In this document: in pieces, positions 1-10,003 of the stretch | How the letters are laid out: the number at the start of each line of letters is the position of its first letter | How positions within the stretch are numbered: the first letter of the stretch is position 1 | Origin: Albidovulum sediminicola | Lineage (GTDB): Bacteria; Pseudomonadota; Alphaproteobacteria; Rhodobacterales; Rhodobacteraceae | Direction: 5' to 3' | Length of the DNA: 64,000 nt | Assembly (NCBI RefSeq): GCF_025751575.1 | Contig: NZ_JAOWLA010000019.1 | Span: forward strand, 17,218-81,217 | Made by a program: the position numbers and the translations under genes | The notes under the pieces: model-generated | Database searches by the model: none | Told to the model about the DNA's origin: nothing | Seen by the model: only the letters and a program-made list of their open reading frames with translations

Positions 1-365
1 TTGGCGTCTGAGGTGGACGCGGGCTTGGCGGTCAGCACCCGGTTCACTCGCGCGCGCGTCGCGTCATCCAGATTGCGCGCCTGGTCGCGTTGCTGAAGCA
101 GCCGGAAACGGGCCTTTGCCAGTTCGTTCTCGGTGGCCGAGATCTGCGCGGCAAGCGACGCCTGTTCGGCCTTGAGCGCAGCATTGCGCTGTCCGGCCTC
201 ATCAACGGCCTGCTCGCGTTCGGCCACGCGCTGGTCATAAGCGCCCGAGCGGATGTTCTGCACGCCGGTGAAGAAGCCGCCGTCGCCAGGATCGGTCGTG
301 GTTTCGACGCATCCCGCGAGGGCCAGTCCGGCAATCAGGCCCAGGTGGCGCACCGGGGGCCTCAC
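1..365 (-). CDS. Lipoprotein with coiled-coil region (3' end outside window)
   Basis: This partial gene starts at a GTG (365-363) that overlaps the TGA of the upstream lipoprotein gene as GTGA, so the two are probably translationally coupled. Translated by eye, the protein opens with a short basic stretch, a hydrophobic segment and a lipobox ending LALAGC, with Cys about residue 19. After a Gly/Asp-rich linker comes a charged, Gln/Ala/Glu-rich heptad-like stretch typical of a periplasmic coiled coil. The C-terminus lies beyond position 1. Function is unknown. Its place as third gene after the caspase-like protease suggests a partner in the same envelope process (inference). Confidence 0.6.
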   Translation of the reverse strand, partial: MRPPVRHLGLIAGLALAGCVETTTDPGDGGFFTGVQNIRSGAYDQRVAEREQAVDEAGQRNAALKAEQASLAAQISATENELAKARFRLLQQRDQARNLDDATRARVNRVLTAKPASTSDA

Positions 366-1045
366 AGGCTGCCTGCCAGGTCGTCGGCGATGGCGCGCAT
401 CTCGGCAATCTGGCTCGACAGCGCCGAAAGCTCCGGATCGATCCGCGAACCGCCGCCATCGGCGGGGACGAGCCCGCGCGCCTCGGTGAATTCCGCCTGA
501 CGGTTGGTCGCGCCTTCGATCGCACGCTGCATCTCTGACAGGTTCGCCTGCGCCTGGGCGACCCCGGCATCCAGCGCCGCGGGGTCGCCGCCGGTGGAGG
601 CCTGGGCGCGCAGGCTGTCAAGCTCGGCCTTCTGTGCGGCCAGAACGCCCTGCATCACCGAAATCGTGGCCGCGACCTCTTCCGAGTTCCGGTCGAGATC
701 GGACTTCATCGCCTCAAGCCGCCGCTCCTTGAAGAAATACTTGCGCTGGATGAAGGCGACATAGCTCCCGGCGGAGGCGCCGACCGCGGTTCCGATCTGG
801 ATGCCTTTCTTGCGGTTCGTGCCGAGCGTCATCGCGATGCCCCCGCCAGCCGCGGCCCCGGCCAACGCCCCTTCAAGGATGGTTTTCTGCATGGCCGTGG
901 CAACGCGCGAGAGTTCCGCATCCGCGGCGACGGCGGGCTGCGCGACGGAGCTTTCGGGCGCGGGCGCACCGCCGCAGGCGCCAAGCGCCAACGCCGCCGA
1001 AAGGCAGACGGCCGTCAGCCCTGAGCGAGAAAATCCGTGAGCCAT
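362..1045 (-). CDS. Coiled-coil lipoprotein with glycine-zipper segment
   Basis: The 227-residue protein has a signal peptide and a lipobox-like LGAC (Cys24), so it is probably lipid-anchored. Residues about 55-95 alternate small Gly/Ala residues with hydrophobics (AGAAAGGGIA, then GTAVGASAGS), resembling a glycine zipper that can insert in membranes. The rest is strongly helical and coiled-coil-like. The ATG is preceded by a good Shine-Dalgarno (AAGGAAGG). The gene overlaps the end of the caspase-like gene by about 31 nt and the next lipoprotein by 4 nt, which indicates one operon. No enzyme motif is visible. The lipoprotein assignment is firm; the function is not known. Confidence 0.7.
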   Translation of the reverse strand: MAHGFSRSGLTAVCLSAALALGACGGAPAPESSVAQPAVAADAELSRVATAMQKTILEGALAGAAAGGGIAMTLGTNRKKGIQIGTAVGASAGSYVAFIQRKYFFKERRLEAMKSDLDRNSEEVAATISVMQGVLAAQKAELDSLRAQASTGGDPAALDAGVAQAQANLSEMQRAIEGATNRQAEFTEARGLVPADGGGSRIDPELSALSSQIAEMRAIADDLAGSL

Positions 1046-2553
1046 GAATAGGTTCCCTTCCTTGATGGGTCCGCCGACTGGCGAACATGTTTCAAGAAAA
1101 GCGCCGCATCCGCGCGCAACTTTCCATCAACGCCCGCCTCGGTCCCGGCGGCGAGGAGGTCCTCGGTCGCCCCATCAGGCACGAACAGGGCGGCGCGTGT
1201 CAATATTCGGTTGTAGTACTCGCGCGACTGGTCAAGCCGCACCAGAACCCTCTGCCGCGACCGTCGAATGTCCTCGAAATCGCGCTCGGCCTGCGCCAGC
1301 ACCGGGGCGGCGGCATCCGGGTCCCGGGTCGCGATCTCGCGGATCTCGGTCAAGGCGTTCTCAGACAGCCGGGCCAGCCGGTCAATGCCGCGCAGCGCCA
1401 CCAGATCGGTTCGCAGCCGCTGCGCCGTGGTAGCCGCCAAGGCCATCGAGGCGCGCGTCGCATCCTGGTAAAGCGCGGCGGGCCGCAGCTCGGCCTTTGC
1501 GTCTTGCTGAGCGGCATAGCGGGCGGCAGCGGCCTCTACCCCGCCCGGCAGACCGAGCGCCGCCAGCGCCGCCTCAAGGCGCGCCCGTGGCTCAGCCCGA
1601 AAGGCATCGGGCAGCGACGCGGGCACGGATCCGGCGCCGTCGAGGTCCGCAAGCCGCGCCTGCGCGGTTTCGGCGAATGTCCCGGCCGGATACTGGTTGA
1701 CATAATCGCGCAGCGCACGCGCGTCGCCGCCCTCCGCCACGGCCCAAAGCGCCAGCTCGGCGGCATCGGCGTCCGTCGGGATCTCGTCCCCTTTCACATC
1801 GGCCAGGACATGTTCCCCGATCAGGGCCTCTTCAACCCAAGGCACCTGCTGGCCGAAGGTTTCCACCACCACATCTTGCCGCACGCGCCCAAGCATCAGG
1901 CGCACGTCGAGCCCCGGTGTCGCGATGTTGTTCAAAAGCGCCTTTGTGAACACGCTGTTCCGCCCGGTCCCGTCGAAAGCCACGTTGCCTGGATCGGTCG
2001 CATAGGCGATCAGCAATCCCGCCCCCCCGCCGGTGCGGACAAGGCCCTTGGCCGCGTTCTCGCCCGTCCCGAAAGGGGAATCCCGGCAGGCGTCGAGCAG
2101 GATCAGCCCCGCGCCCGGCCGGGCGCGTTCCAGGACGGTCCTCACCTCCCTCATCGGGAGTGAGGCGCGAACCATCCCGGCCGTGTCGAGCGCGCCAAAA
2201 CCCGTCCCGATCAGCAGGTTATCGCCAGCGTATTGGACGCCGTGCCCGGCGTAGAAGAAAAGCGCGACCTCCGCCCCGCTTGCCGCAACCTCGAACCGCG
2301 CCAGGGCGTCGCGCATCCCCGCCAGGTCCTGGTCCGTCGCCTCGATCACCCGGAACCCCAGCCCCCCAAGCGCCGCGCCAAGCGCCAGCGCGTCGTTCAC
2401 GGGGTTGGGAAGATCCAGATCGTCCAGCGCATAGTCGGAGTTGCCGATGAGGAGCGCGACACGTTCAGCGGCCGCCGCTGGCCACGCGACAAGGGCCGCG
2501 GCCAAGGCCGCGCAACAGGTGCGATAGCTGAGGGATTTTCCGAGCCCGCTCAT
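1015..2553 (-). CDS. Secreted caspase-like (peptidase C14) protein
   Basis: From the ATG at 2553 the protein is 512 residues. Residues 1-28 form a Sec signal peptide ending AWPAAAAE. The caspase/metacaspase p20-like fold follows, with ERVALLIGNSDY as first strand, the catalytic His104 in FFYAGHGVQ and Cys156 in LLDACRDSPF, so the dyad is intact. The C-terminal half (about 270-512) is Ala-rich helical and coiled-coil-like and may bind partners. Family members cleave after Arg/Lys or act in stress or signalling; the substrate here is unknown. It heads an overlapping set with two lipoproteins. The longer in-frame start at 2595 would put residues before the signal peptide, so I prefer 2553, although its ribosome site is weak. 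Confidence 0.8.
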   Translation of the reverse strand: MSGLGKSLSYRTCCAALAAALVAWPAAAAERVALLIGNSDYALDDLDLPNPVNDALALGAALGGLGFRVIEATDQDLAGMRDALARFEVAASGAEVALFFYAGHGVQYAGDNLLIGTGFGALDTAGMVRASLPMREVRTVLERARPGAGLILLDACRDSPFGTGENAAKGLVRTGGGAGLLIAYATDPGNVAFDGTGRNSVFTKALLNNIATPGLDVRLMLGRVRQDVVVETFGQQVPWVEEALIGEHVLADVKGDEIPTDADAAELALWAVAEGGDARALRDYVNQYPAGTFAETAQARLADLDGAGSVPASLPDAFRAEPRARLEAALAALGLPGGVEAAAARYAAQQDAKAELRPAALYQDATRASMALAATTAQRLRTDLVALRGIDRLARLSENALTEIREIATRDPDAAAPVLAQAERDFEDIRRSRQRVLVRLDQSREYYNRILTRAALFVPDGATEDLLAAGTEAGVDGKLRADAALFLKHVRQSADPSRKGTYSWLTDFLAQG

Positions 2554-2598
2554 CGCCCGCCAGCATAGACAGGCCGAGGCGAGACGCAATGCCAAGCC

Positions 2599-2949
2599 CT
2601 AGCCGATGTCCCAGTTGTCCGCATGCGAGACCTCGCCCAAGGCCAGCCAGTCGGCGTGCATCCGCGCGATGCGGGTGTCGCCCCAGGTCCGGAAGACCAT
2701 GTCGAACCCCTCCGGCGTGACGTTCTCGGATAGGATCTCGGCGCGCATGTTGGCGGCGTGATGCACATCCCACATGTTGAGCGTGACCTGCACGATGGGC
2801 ACGTCCCGGAACGCCTCGGAAAACCCGACGTACCGGCGAACCTCCCTCGGACCTGTGCCGGTCCACATCGGGCCGCCGGCCTCGAAATCCGAAAACAGCG
2901 GGATGGAGCCGCGCTCCACCCCCAACATGTTACTGGTAAACCGTCGCAT
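2599..2949 (-). CDS. H-type lectin domain protein
   Basis: The 116-residue protein consists almost entirely of one H-type lectin-like domain (Pfam H_lectin family, best known from snail agglutinin). The visible pattern is an FSEAFRDVPIVQVTLNMWD-like strand, then an ENVTPEGFDMVFRTWGDT block and a closing WLALG strand. No signal peptide is present, so it is either cytosolic or exported by another route. H-type lectins bind GalNAc-like sugars as trimers or hexamers; bacterial members are mostly uncharacterised. The gene sits alone between the caspase operon and the ATP synthase operon. The domain call is from sequence pattern; sugar binding is inference. Confidence 0.65.
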   Translation of the reverse strand: MRRFTSNMLGVERGSIPLFSDFEAGGPMWTGTGPREVRRYVGFSEAFRDVPIVQVTLNMWDVHHAANMRAEILSENVTPEGFDMVFRTWGDTRIARMHADWLALGEVSHADNWDIG

Positions 2950-3035
2950 CTCGCCCCCGCAGACTTGGGCCGATGTTATCCCAATGCGGCGGGAGGGAAA
3001 GCCCTTACGGGCCTCCCCTCGCTGCCCCGGAAAGC

Positions 3036-3063
3036 AAAAAGGCGGGGCACGATGGCCCCGCCT
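3036..3063 (-). terminator. Rho-independent terminator of the atp operon
   Basis: On the minus strand GGCGGGGC and GCCCCGCC pair as an 8-bp GC stem with a 6-nt loop, followed directly by TTTTT. It lies 20 nt after the atpC stop. Confidence 0.85.
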
Positions 3064-3082
3064 TCCCGCAATTTCGATCGGC

Positions 3083-3481
3083 TCAGAGCCCCAGCGCCGC
3101 TTTCAGCGTCTGAAGATCGGCGACCAGCTTCATCGCCGCGTCCTTGCCTTCGGCGGGGGCTTCCCCCGCCTCGGCGGTCGCGTCCGAGATCAGCGCGTCC
3201 ATTTCGGCCGCGGTGACCTCGGCCTTCGGCATCGCGCGCTCGGCCAGGACCGAGGCTCCGGCCGCCGAGATCTCGGCGAAACCGCCGGTCACCGCATAAT
3301 CGACGCTGCCTTCGGCGGAGACGACGGTGAGGATGCCGGGACGCAGCGTGGTGATCAGCGGCGAATGGTCCGGCATCGCCGTCAGGTCGCCATCGGCGCC
3401 CGGAATGCGGACCTCGCGCGCCTGAACGGAGGCAAGCCGCCGTTCAGGGCTGACGAGGTCGAACTGCATCGTATCGGCCAT
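3083..3481 (-). CDS. atpC: F1 ATP synthase epsilon subunit
   Basis: This 132-residue protein is the epsilon subunit of the F1 sector, part of the central stalk that couples rotation to catalysis and can inhibit hydrolysis. The N-terminal beta-sandwich is clear ([12 protein letters not shown], then [23 protein letters not shown]). The C-terminal helical part is short and acidic, as in other alphaproteobacteria. It is last in atpHAGDC, 10 nt after atpD, and is followed by a strong terminator. Confidence 0.96.
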   Translation of the reverse strand: MADTMQFDLVSPERRLASVQAREVRIPGADGDLTAMPDHSPLITTLRPGILTVVSAEGSVDYAVTGGFAEISAAGASVLAERAMPKAEVTAAEMDALISDATAEAGEAPAEGKDAAMKLVADLQTLKAALGL

Positions 3482-3490
3482 CTCGCCCCC

Positions 3491-4951
<1,461 letters not shown>

Positions 4952-5827
4952 TTAGAGCGCCTCGGCGCCCGAAATGATTTCGATGAGTTCGTTCGTGATC
5001 GCGGCCTGGCGCGAGCGGTTGAACTGGATCGTCAGCTTGTCGATCATGTCGCCCGCGTTGCGCGTCGCGTTGTCCATGGCGGACATCCGCGCACCCTGTT
5101 CGGACGCACCGTTTTCCAGCAGCGCGGTGAAGACCTGGGTCGCCACGCCACGCGGCAGCAGATCGGCCAGGATCTCTTCTTCCGACGGCTCGTAGTCGTA
5201 GAGCGCGGCGGACCCCGTGCCCTCGGCTTGCTCGAACTTCGCCGGGATGACCTGCTGCGCGGTCGGGATCTGGCTGATCACCGACTGGAAGCGGTTGAAG
5301 AAGATCGTGGCGACATCGAACTCACCATGGTCGAAGCGGTGGATCAAGTCACGCGCGATGGACTGCGCGTTGTCGTAGCCGATCTTCTTGACCTCGGAGA
5401 GGTCGACATGGGCCACGAAATGATCCGCGTAGTCGCGCTTGAGCTGCTCACGCCCCTTCTTGCCGACGGTGATGATCTTGACGGTCTTGCCCGCCGCGAT
5501 CAGTTCCGCCGCCTTCGCGCGGGCAAGCCGCACGATGGAGGAGTTGAAGCCGCCGCACAGGCCGCGCTCCGCCGTCATGACCACCAGCATATGGGTCTTG
5601 TCGGCACCCGTCCCGGCCAGAAGCCGGGGCGCGCTGTCCGATCCGCCCACCGAGGCGGCAAGTCCGGCCATGACCGCGTTCATCCGCTCGGCATAGGGGC
5701 GAGCGGCCTCGGCGGCCTCCTGGGCGCGGCGGAGCTTGGCCGCCGCGACCATCTGCATGGCCTTGGTGATCTTCCGCGTCGACTTGACGCTTCCGATCCT
5801 GTTTTTCAGGTCCTTAAGGCTGGGCAT
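4952..5827 (-). CDS. atpG: F1 ATP synthase gamma subunit
   Basis: This is the gamma subunit (291 residues), the rotating shaft inside the alpha3beta3 hexamer. The N-terminal helix signature [20 protein letters not shown] and the C-terminal helix with [15 protein letters not shown] and [12 protein letters not shown] are both present; these helices pair as the shaft. It is the third gene of atpHAGDC, 23 nt downstream of atpA. Confidence 0.97.
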   Translation of the reverse strand: MPSLKDLKNRIGSVKSTRKITKAMQMVAAAKLRRAQEAAEAARPYAERMNAVMAGLAASVGGSDSAPRLLAGTGADKTHMLVVMTAERGLCGGFNSSIVRLARAKAAELIAAGKTVKIITVGKKGREQLKRDYADHFVAHVDLSEVKKIGYDNAQSIARDLIHRFDHGEFDVATIFFNRFQSVISQIPTAQQVIPAKFEQAEGTGSAALYDYEPSEEEILADLLPRGVATQVFTALLENGASEQGARMSAMDNATRNAGDMIDKLTIQFNRSRQAAITNELIEIISGAEAL

Positions 5828-5850
5828 ATCCCTGTCCCCTCCTCAGCGCG

Positions 5851-7389
5851 TCAAGCGAAGGTCTTGGCGAATTCTTCGATCGCAGCGCGGAGTTTGTCCT
5901 CGGCTTCACCCTTGATCTTGGGGTCGTCCTTGGTGATCCAGTCGAGGATGTCCTTGCGGTTGCTGCGCAGGTGCTTGACCAGATCGCGCTCGAACCGGCC
6001 GACGTCACGCACGGGCAGCTTGTCGAGGAAGCCCTTGATGCCCGCGAAGATGACGCAGACGATTTCCGCGTTGGTCAGCGGCGAGTACTGCGGCTGCTTC
6101 ATCAGCTCGGTCAGACGCGCGCCACGGTTCAGCAGGCGCTGGGTCGCGGCGTCGAGGTCGGAACCGAACTGCGCGAAGGCCGCCATCTCGCGGTACTGCG
6201 CCAGTTCCAGCTTCACCGAGCCCGCGACCGACTTCATCGAGTTGGTCTGGGCCGAGGAGCCCACGCGGGAAACCGACAGACCGGTGTTCACGGCCGGACG
6301 AATGCCCTGGTAGAAGAGTTCCGTTTCAAGGAAGATCTGACCGTCGGTGATCGAGATCACGTTGGTCGGAATGAAGGCCGACACGTCGCCACCCTGGGTT
6401 TCGATGATCGGCAGAGCGGTCAGCGAGCCAGCGCCGTTGTCCTCGTTCAGCTTCGCCGAACGCTCCAGCAGGCGCGAGTGCAGGTAGAAAACGTCGCCCG
6501 GGTAGGCTTCGCGTCCGGGCGGACGGCGCAGCAGCAGCGACATCTGGCGGTAGGCGACGGCCTGCTTGGAGAGGTCATCGTAGATGATCAGCGCGTGACG
6601 GCCGTTGTCGCGGAAGTATTCGGCGATCGCGGTCGCCGAGTAGGGCGCGAGGAACTGCATCGGCGCCGGGTCCGAGGCGGTGGCGGCCACGATGATCGAG
6701 TAGTTGATCGCGCCGGTTTCTTCCAGCTTCTTGACCAGCTGGGCAACGGTCGAGCGCTTCTGGCCGATGGCCACGTAGACGCAGTAGAGCTTCTTGCTCT
6801 CGTCGTCGCCCGCCGCTTCGTTGTAGACCTTCTGGTTCAGGATCGTGTCGAGCGCGATCGCGGTCTTGCCGGTCTGGCGGTCGCCGATGATCAGTTCGCG
6901 CTGGCCGCGGCCGACGGGGATCATGGCGTCCACGGACTTCAGGCCGGTCGCCATCGGCTCGTGCACCGATTTGCGCGGGATGATGCCGGGGGCCTTCACG
7001 TCGGCAACCGAGCGCTTCGCGGTCTTGAGCGGGCCCTTGCCGTCGATCGGGTTGCCCAGCGCGTCGACGACGCGGCCGAGCAGCTCGTCGCCGACCGGAA
7101 CGTCCACGATGGACTTGGTGCGCTTGACGGTGTCGCCTTCCTTGATGTCCCGGTCGGAACCGAAGATCACGACGCCGACGTTGTCGACTTCAAGGTTCAG
7201 CGCCATCCCGCGGATGCCGCCGGGGAATTCCACCATTTCGCCGGCCTGGACGTTGTCCAGCCCGTGAACGCGGGCGATACCGTCACCGACGGAGAGCACG
7301 CGGCCGACCTCGGCCACCTCCGCTTCTTGACCGAAGTTCTTGATCTGCTCCTTAAGGATCGCAGAGATCTCGGCTGCCTGGATTCCCAT
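5851..7389 (-). CDS. atpA: F1 ATP synthase alpha subunit
   Basis: This is the non-catalytic alpha subunit (512 residues) of F1. It begins with [19 protein letters not shown] and has the P-loop GDRQTGKT near residues 169-176 and the conserved family block VGSSAQ in the C-terminal part. Its ATG overlaps the TAA of atpH as TAATG, a sign of coupled translation. Length and domain order are standard. Confidence 0.98.
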   Translation of the reverse strand: MGIQAAEISAILKEQIKNFGQEAEVAEVGRVLSVGDGIARVHGLDNVQAGEMVEFPGGIRGMALNLEVDNVGVVIFGSDRDIKEGDTVKRTKSIVDVPVGDELLGRVVDALGNPIDGKGPLKTAKRSVADVKAPGIIPRKSVHEPMATGLKSVDAMIPVGRGQRELIIGDRQTGKTAIALDTILNQKVYNEAAGDDESKKLYCVYVAIGQKRSTVAQLVKKLEETGAINYSIIVAATASDPAPMQFLAPYSATAIAEYFRDNGRHALIIYDDLSKQAVAYRQMSLLLRRPPGREAYPGDVFYLHSRLLERSAKLNEDNGAGSLTALPIIETQGGDVSAFIPTNVISITDGQIFLETELFYQGIRPAVNTGLSVSRVGSSAQTNSMKSVAGSVKLELAQYREMAAFAQFGSDLDAATQRLLNRGARLTELMKQPQYSPLTNAEIVCVIFAGIKGFLDKLPVRDVGRFERDLVKHLRSNRKDILDWITKDDPKIKGEAEDKLRAAIEEFAKTFA

Positions 7390-7949
7390 TATCCGACCTC
7401 TTTCATAGCATTCTGGAGGGAAGCGAGCTTCGAGCGGATCGAGGTGTCGATCATCTTAGAGCCCACTTTGACGACGAGACCGCCGATGAGGCTTTCATCG
7501 ACGGTCGTATTGAGTTTCACGGTCTTGCCGACGCTGGCCTTCAGCGTCTTGGCAAGCTGGTCCGCCTGCGCCTTGGTCAGGGCGGCGGCCGAGGTCACAT
7601 CGGCGGTGATCTCGCCCTTTTCCTCTGCGATCATGGCGCGCAGCGCGACCAGAAGCTGGGGCAGGACGAACAGCCGGCGGTTCGCGGCCATCAGGCCGAG
7701 CGTGTTGGCCACCGTCGCGGAGAGCGACATCGCCTTGGCGAGGGCCGAAACGGCCGCGGCCTGCTCTTCCCGGCTGTAGACCGGCGAGGCGATCAGCCCC
7801 CGCAGATCGGCGCTGGCATCGAGCGCGCCCTGAAGCGCATCGACATCGGCCCCGAGGGCCTTCAGGTCCTTGGCCTCCTTGGCCAGTTCAAAAACGGCCG
7901 TGGCATAGCGCCCGGCAATCCCTGCGGAGATCGAAGCTGGTTCCGACAC
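7389..7949 (-). CDS. atpH: F1 ATP synthase delta subunit
   Basis: The delta subunit (186 residues from the GTG at 7949) forms the peripheral-stalk cap on F1. [19 protein letters not shown] is the N-terminal bundle, and a C-terminal beta/alpha part with [18 protein letters not shown] is typical. I chose the GTG at 7949 because the Shine-Dalgarno GGAAGG lies 6 nt before it; the GTG at 7955 would abut that site. It is the first gene of the operon. Confidence 0.95.
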   Translation of the reverse strand: MSEPASISAGIAGRYATAVFELAKEAKDLKALGADVDALQGALDASADLRGLIASPVYSREEQAAAVSALAKAMSLSATVANTLGLMAANRRLFVLPQLLVALRAMIAEEKGEITADVTSAAALTKAQADQLAKTLKASVGKTVKLNTTVDESLIGGLVVKVGSKMIDTSIRSKLASLQNAMKEVG

Positions 7950-8104
7950 GTCCACCCTTCCGATGACTTTGCCTCATCGCCCGAAGTCACGGGAACCGAG
8001 GCCACCCCTTCGCGCGCGCAAACGCACGTCTTAGTTCGGCGCGGGTGTAGCAGAGCGGATTTGCTGCCGCAACCGCCTAGGCCAACATATTTCACAACCC
8101 CAAT

Positions 8105-8121
8105 TTGTTGATTTTCAACAA
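8105..8121. repeat. Inverted repeat upstream of the atp operon
   Basis: TTGTTGA and TCAACAA form perfect 7-bp arms around TTT in the AT-rich gap (7950-8231) before atpH. It may be an operator or part of the promoter region. The other end of this gap belongs to the 3' side of the methyltransferase gene, so any promoter here serves atpH. No confident -35/-10 pair could be chosen. Confidence 0.4.
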
Positions 8122-8231
8122 CTTGGACCAACCCCGTTGCCGGGGCACCTTTCCGGGCCGCGAGGTTGGGGCGTTAACATCGGTTTCAGGCGGGGGAATC
8201 CGGCGGGGCGGGCTTGCCGCGAGGGCGCGAT

Positions 8232-8978
8232 TCACGTCGCGCCGGCAACCGGCTTCGGCATTCCCTCCAGCACCCGCAGCGGCCGCTCCACCGCTGCGCG
8301 CAGGCCCGGGCGCATCGGCGCGTGAAGTTGCTTGGACACTTCAAGCATCAGGACCCCCCCCGACATGACGGAGGAAACGCGATGGCCGACACGTTCCCAC
8401 ATCGGCGCGGTACGCAGCCAGAAGCGCCGGGACGAGGGCGGAACGTAAAGCGCGGTCTGGTGACGCTCCGCGACGAAATTGTGCTTGCGCAGTTGCGCAT
8501 CGAGCTGGCCCATCGAATAGGGCCGCCCGAAGCCGAACGGCGTCTTGTCGCTGCGCGACCACAGGCCCGAGCGGTTCGGCACGATGAAAAGCGCCCGCCC
8601 GCCGGGACCAAGCACGCGCCAGCATTCGTCAAGCACGGCCGAGGGATTTTCCGAAGTGTCGAGCCCGTGCAGCACAACCAGGCGATCGGCCATGCCGGTT
8701 TCCAGCGGCCAGCGGGTTTCCTCGCACAGGACCGAGACATTCTCCATCCCCGCGGGCCAGGGCATGACGCCCTGCGGCCCCGGCATCAGCCCGATCACGC
8801 GCCGCGCATCGCCAAGATAGGGGCGCAAGAGCGGCACCGCGAAACCGAAGCCCACGACCGTGCGCCCCTTCGCCTCGGGCCAAAGCGCGACAAGCTGGTC
8901 GCGGATCGCCTTCTGCGCCGCACGCCCAAGCTGCGTGCGATAGTAGAAATTCCTGAGGTCCAGAACATCAAGATGCAT
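8232..8978 (-). CDS. Class I SAM-dependent methyltransferase-like protein
   Basis: The protein is 248 residues from the ATG at 8978. It shows a Rossmann methyltransferase layout: motif I-like strand [16 protein letters not shown], an acidic-strand region, [13 protein letters not shown] as motif II/post I, and [20 protein letters not shown] as motif III (the 'GG' turn). Motif I is degenerate compared with the canonical GxGxG. The substrate is unknown. It is divergent from gloB with only 67 bp between, an arrangement that may put both under one regulatory region. An in-frame extension to 9086 would overlap gloB and lacks family-like sequence. Confidence 0.75.
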   Translation of the reverse strand: MHLDVLDLRNFYYRTQLGRAAQKAIRDQLVALWPEAKGRTVVGFGFAVPLLRPYLGDARRVIGLMPGPQGVMPWPAGMENVSVLCEETRWPLETGMADRLVVLHGLDTSENPSAVLDECWRVLGPGGRALFIVPNRSGLWSRSDKTPFGFGRPYSMGQLDAQLRKHNFVAERHQTALYVPPSSRRFWLRTAPMWERVGHRVSSVMSGGVLMLEVSKQLHAPMRPGLRAAVERPLRVLEGMPKPVAGAT

Positions 8979-9045
8979 TGCATGCAAGCCCGCGATCGGG
9001 TCAAACTCCGTTTCGATGAGCATAAGCAAAGTCGCGCGAAACGCC

Positions 9046-9813
9046 ATGCCCCTTGAAATCGTTACCATTCCCTGCCTGACGGACAACTATGCCTATCTGG
9101 CCCACGACCCGGCCACGGGCGCAACAGCCGTCGTCGACGTGCCGGAGGCCGCGCCGATCCTGAACGCCTTGCGCGAACGTGACTGGCGGGCCAGCCACAT
9201 CCTGATCACGCACCACCACGGCGATCACATCGACGGGGTCGAGACGCTTGCCGCCGCGACCGGGGCGCGGGTGATCGGCGCGGCGGCCGACGCGCACCGG
9301 CTGCCACCACTGACGGAGGCCGTGTCCGAAGGCGACATCGTGCGCATCGGGATGTCGGCGGGCGAGGTGATCGAGGTGCCCGGCCATACGGTCGGCCATA
9401 TCGCCTTTTATTTCCCGGACTCCGCCGTCGTCTTCACCGCGGACAGCCTGATGGGGCTGGGATGCGGGCGCCTTTTCGAAGGTAGCGCCGCGCAGATGTG
9501 GGAAAGCCTGTCGAAGCTTGCGGCCCTGCCCCGTGAAACGCTCGTCTGTTCCGGACATGAATACACGCAGTCTAACGGCCGCTTTGCACTGACCATTGAA
9601 CCGGACAATCCCGCGCTTATATCCCGCGTCAAGGCCGTGGCCGAGGCGCGCGAGATGGGCCGTGCGACCGTGCCGTCACGACTGGGCGAGGAGTTGGAGA
9701 CGAATCCGTTCCTGCGCGCGAACCTGCCCGCCGTGAAACACCTGATCGGCATGGATGGCGCCTCTGACGTGGAGTGCTTCGCCGAGATCCGGGCACGCAA
9801 GGACCGGTTCTGA
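9046..9813 (+). CDS. gloB: Hydroxyacylglutathione hydrolase (glyoxalase II)
   Basis: The protein is 255 residues and belongs to the metallo-beta-lactamase fold. The metal-binding signature THHHGDH is at residues 55-61, further metal ligands lie in PGHTVGH and in [13 protein letters not shown], and the glyoxalase II C-terminal helical domain ends the protein. It hydrolyses S-lactoylglutathione to lactate and glutathione in methylglyoxal detoxification. The start at 9046 ([18 protein letters not shown]) matches the family better than upstream in-frame starts. Confidence 0.93.
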   Translation: MPLEIVTIPCLTDNYAYLAHDPATGATAVVDVPEAAPILNALRERDWRASHILITHHHGDHIDGVETLAAATGARVIGAAADAHRLPPLTEAVSEGDIVRIGMSAGEVIEVPGHTVGHIAFYFPDSAVVFTADSLMGLGCGRLFEGSAAQMWESLSKLAALPRETLVCSGHEYTQSNGRFALTIEPDNPALISRVKAVAEAREMGRATVPSRLGEELETNPFLRANLPAVKHLIGMDGASDVECFAEIRARKDRF

Positions 9814-9861
9814 GGCAATTGCCACCGCATCGGTACCGTAAAGTCGCAATCCGATCACAAT

Positions 9862-9890
9862 TTGTGCAGCTTTTGCTGCGATGCTAGGAT
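9862..9890 (+). promoter_or_regulatory. Candidate sigma70-like promoter of clpA
   Basis: TTGTGC (9862-9867) and TAGGAT (9885-9890) are separated by 17 bp in the gap between gloB and clpA. The match is moderate and there is no experimental support. Confidence 0.35.
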
Positions 9891-10003
9891 TAGGCGTGAA
9901 AACCGCTTGAAGATCGGTCGTTTCCACCAAACCTTATGAGTATGAGGCTAGGGTCGAAGCGGGCGCCCGCCCCTTTCGGCCCCCGAGGAGAAGGAGCACG
10001 CAG

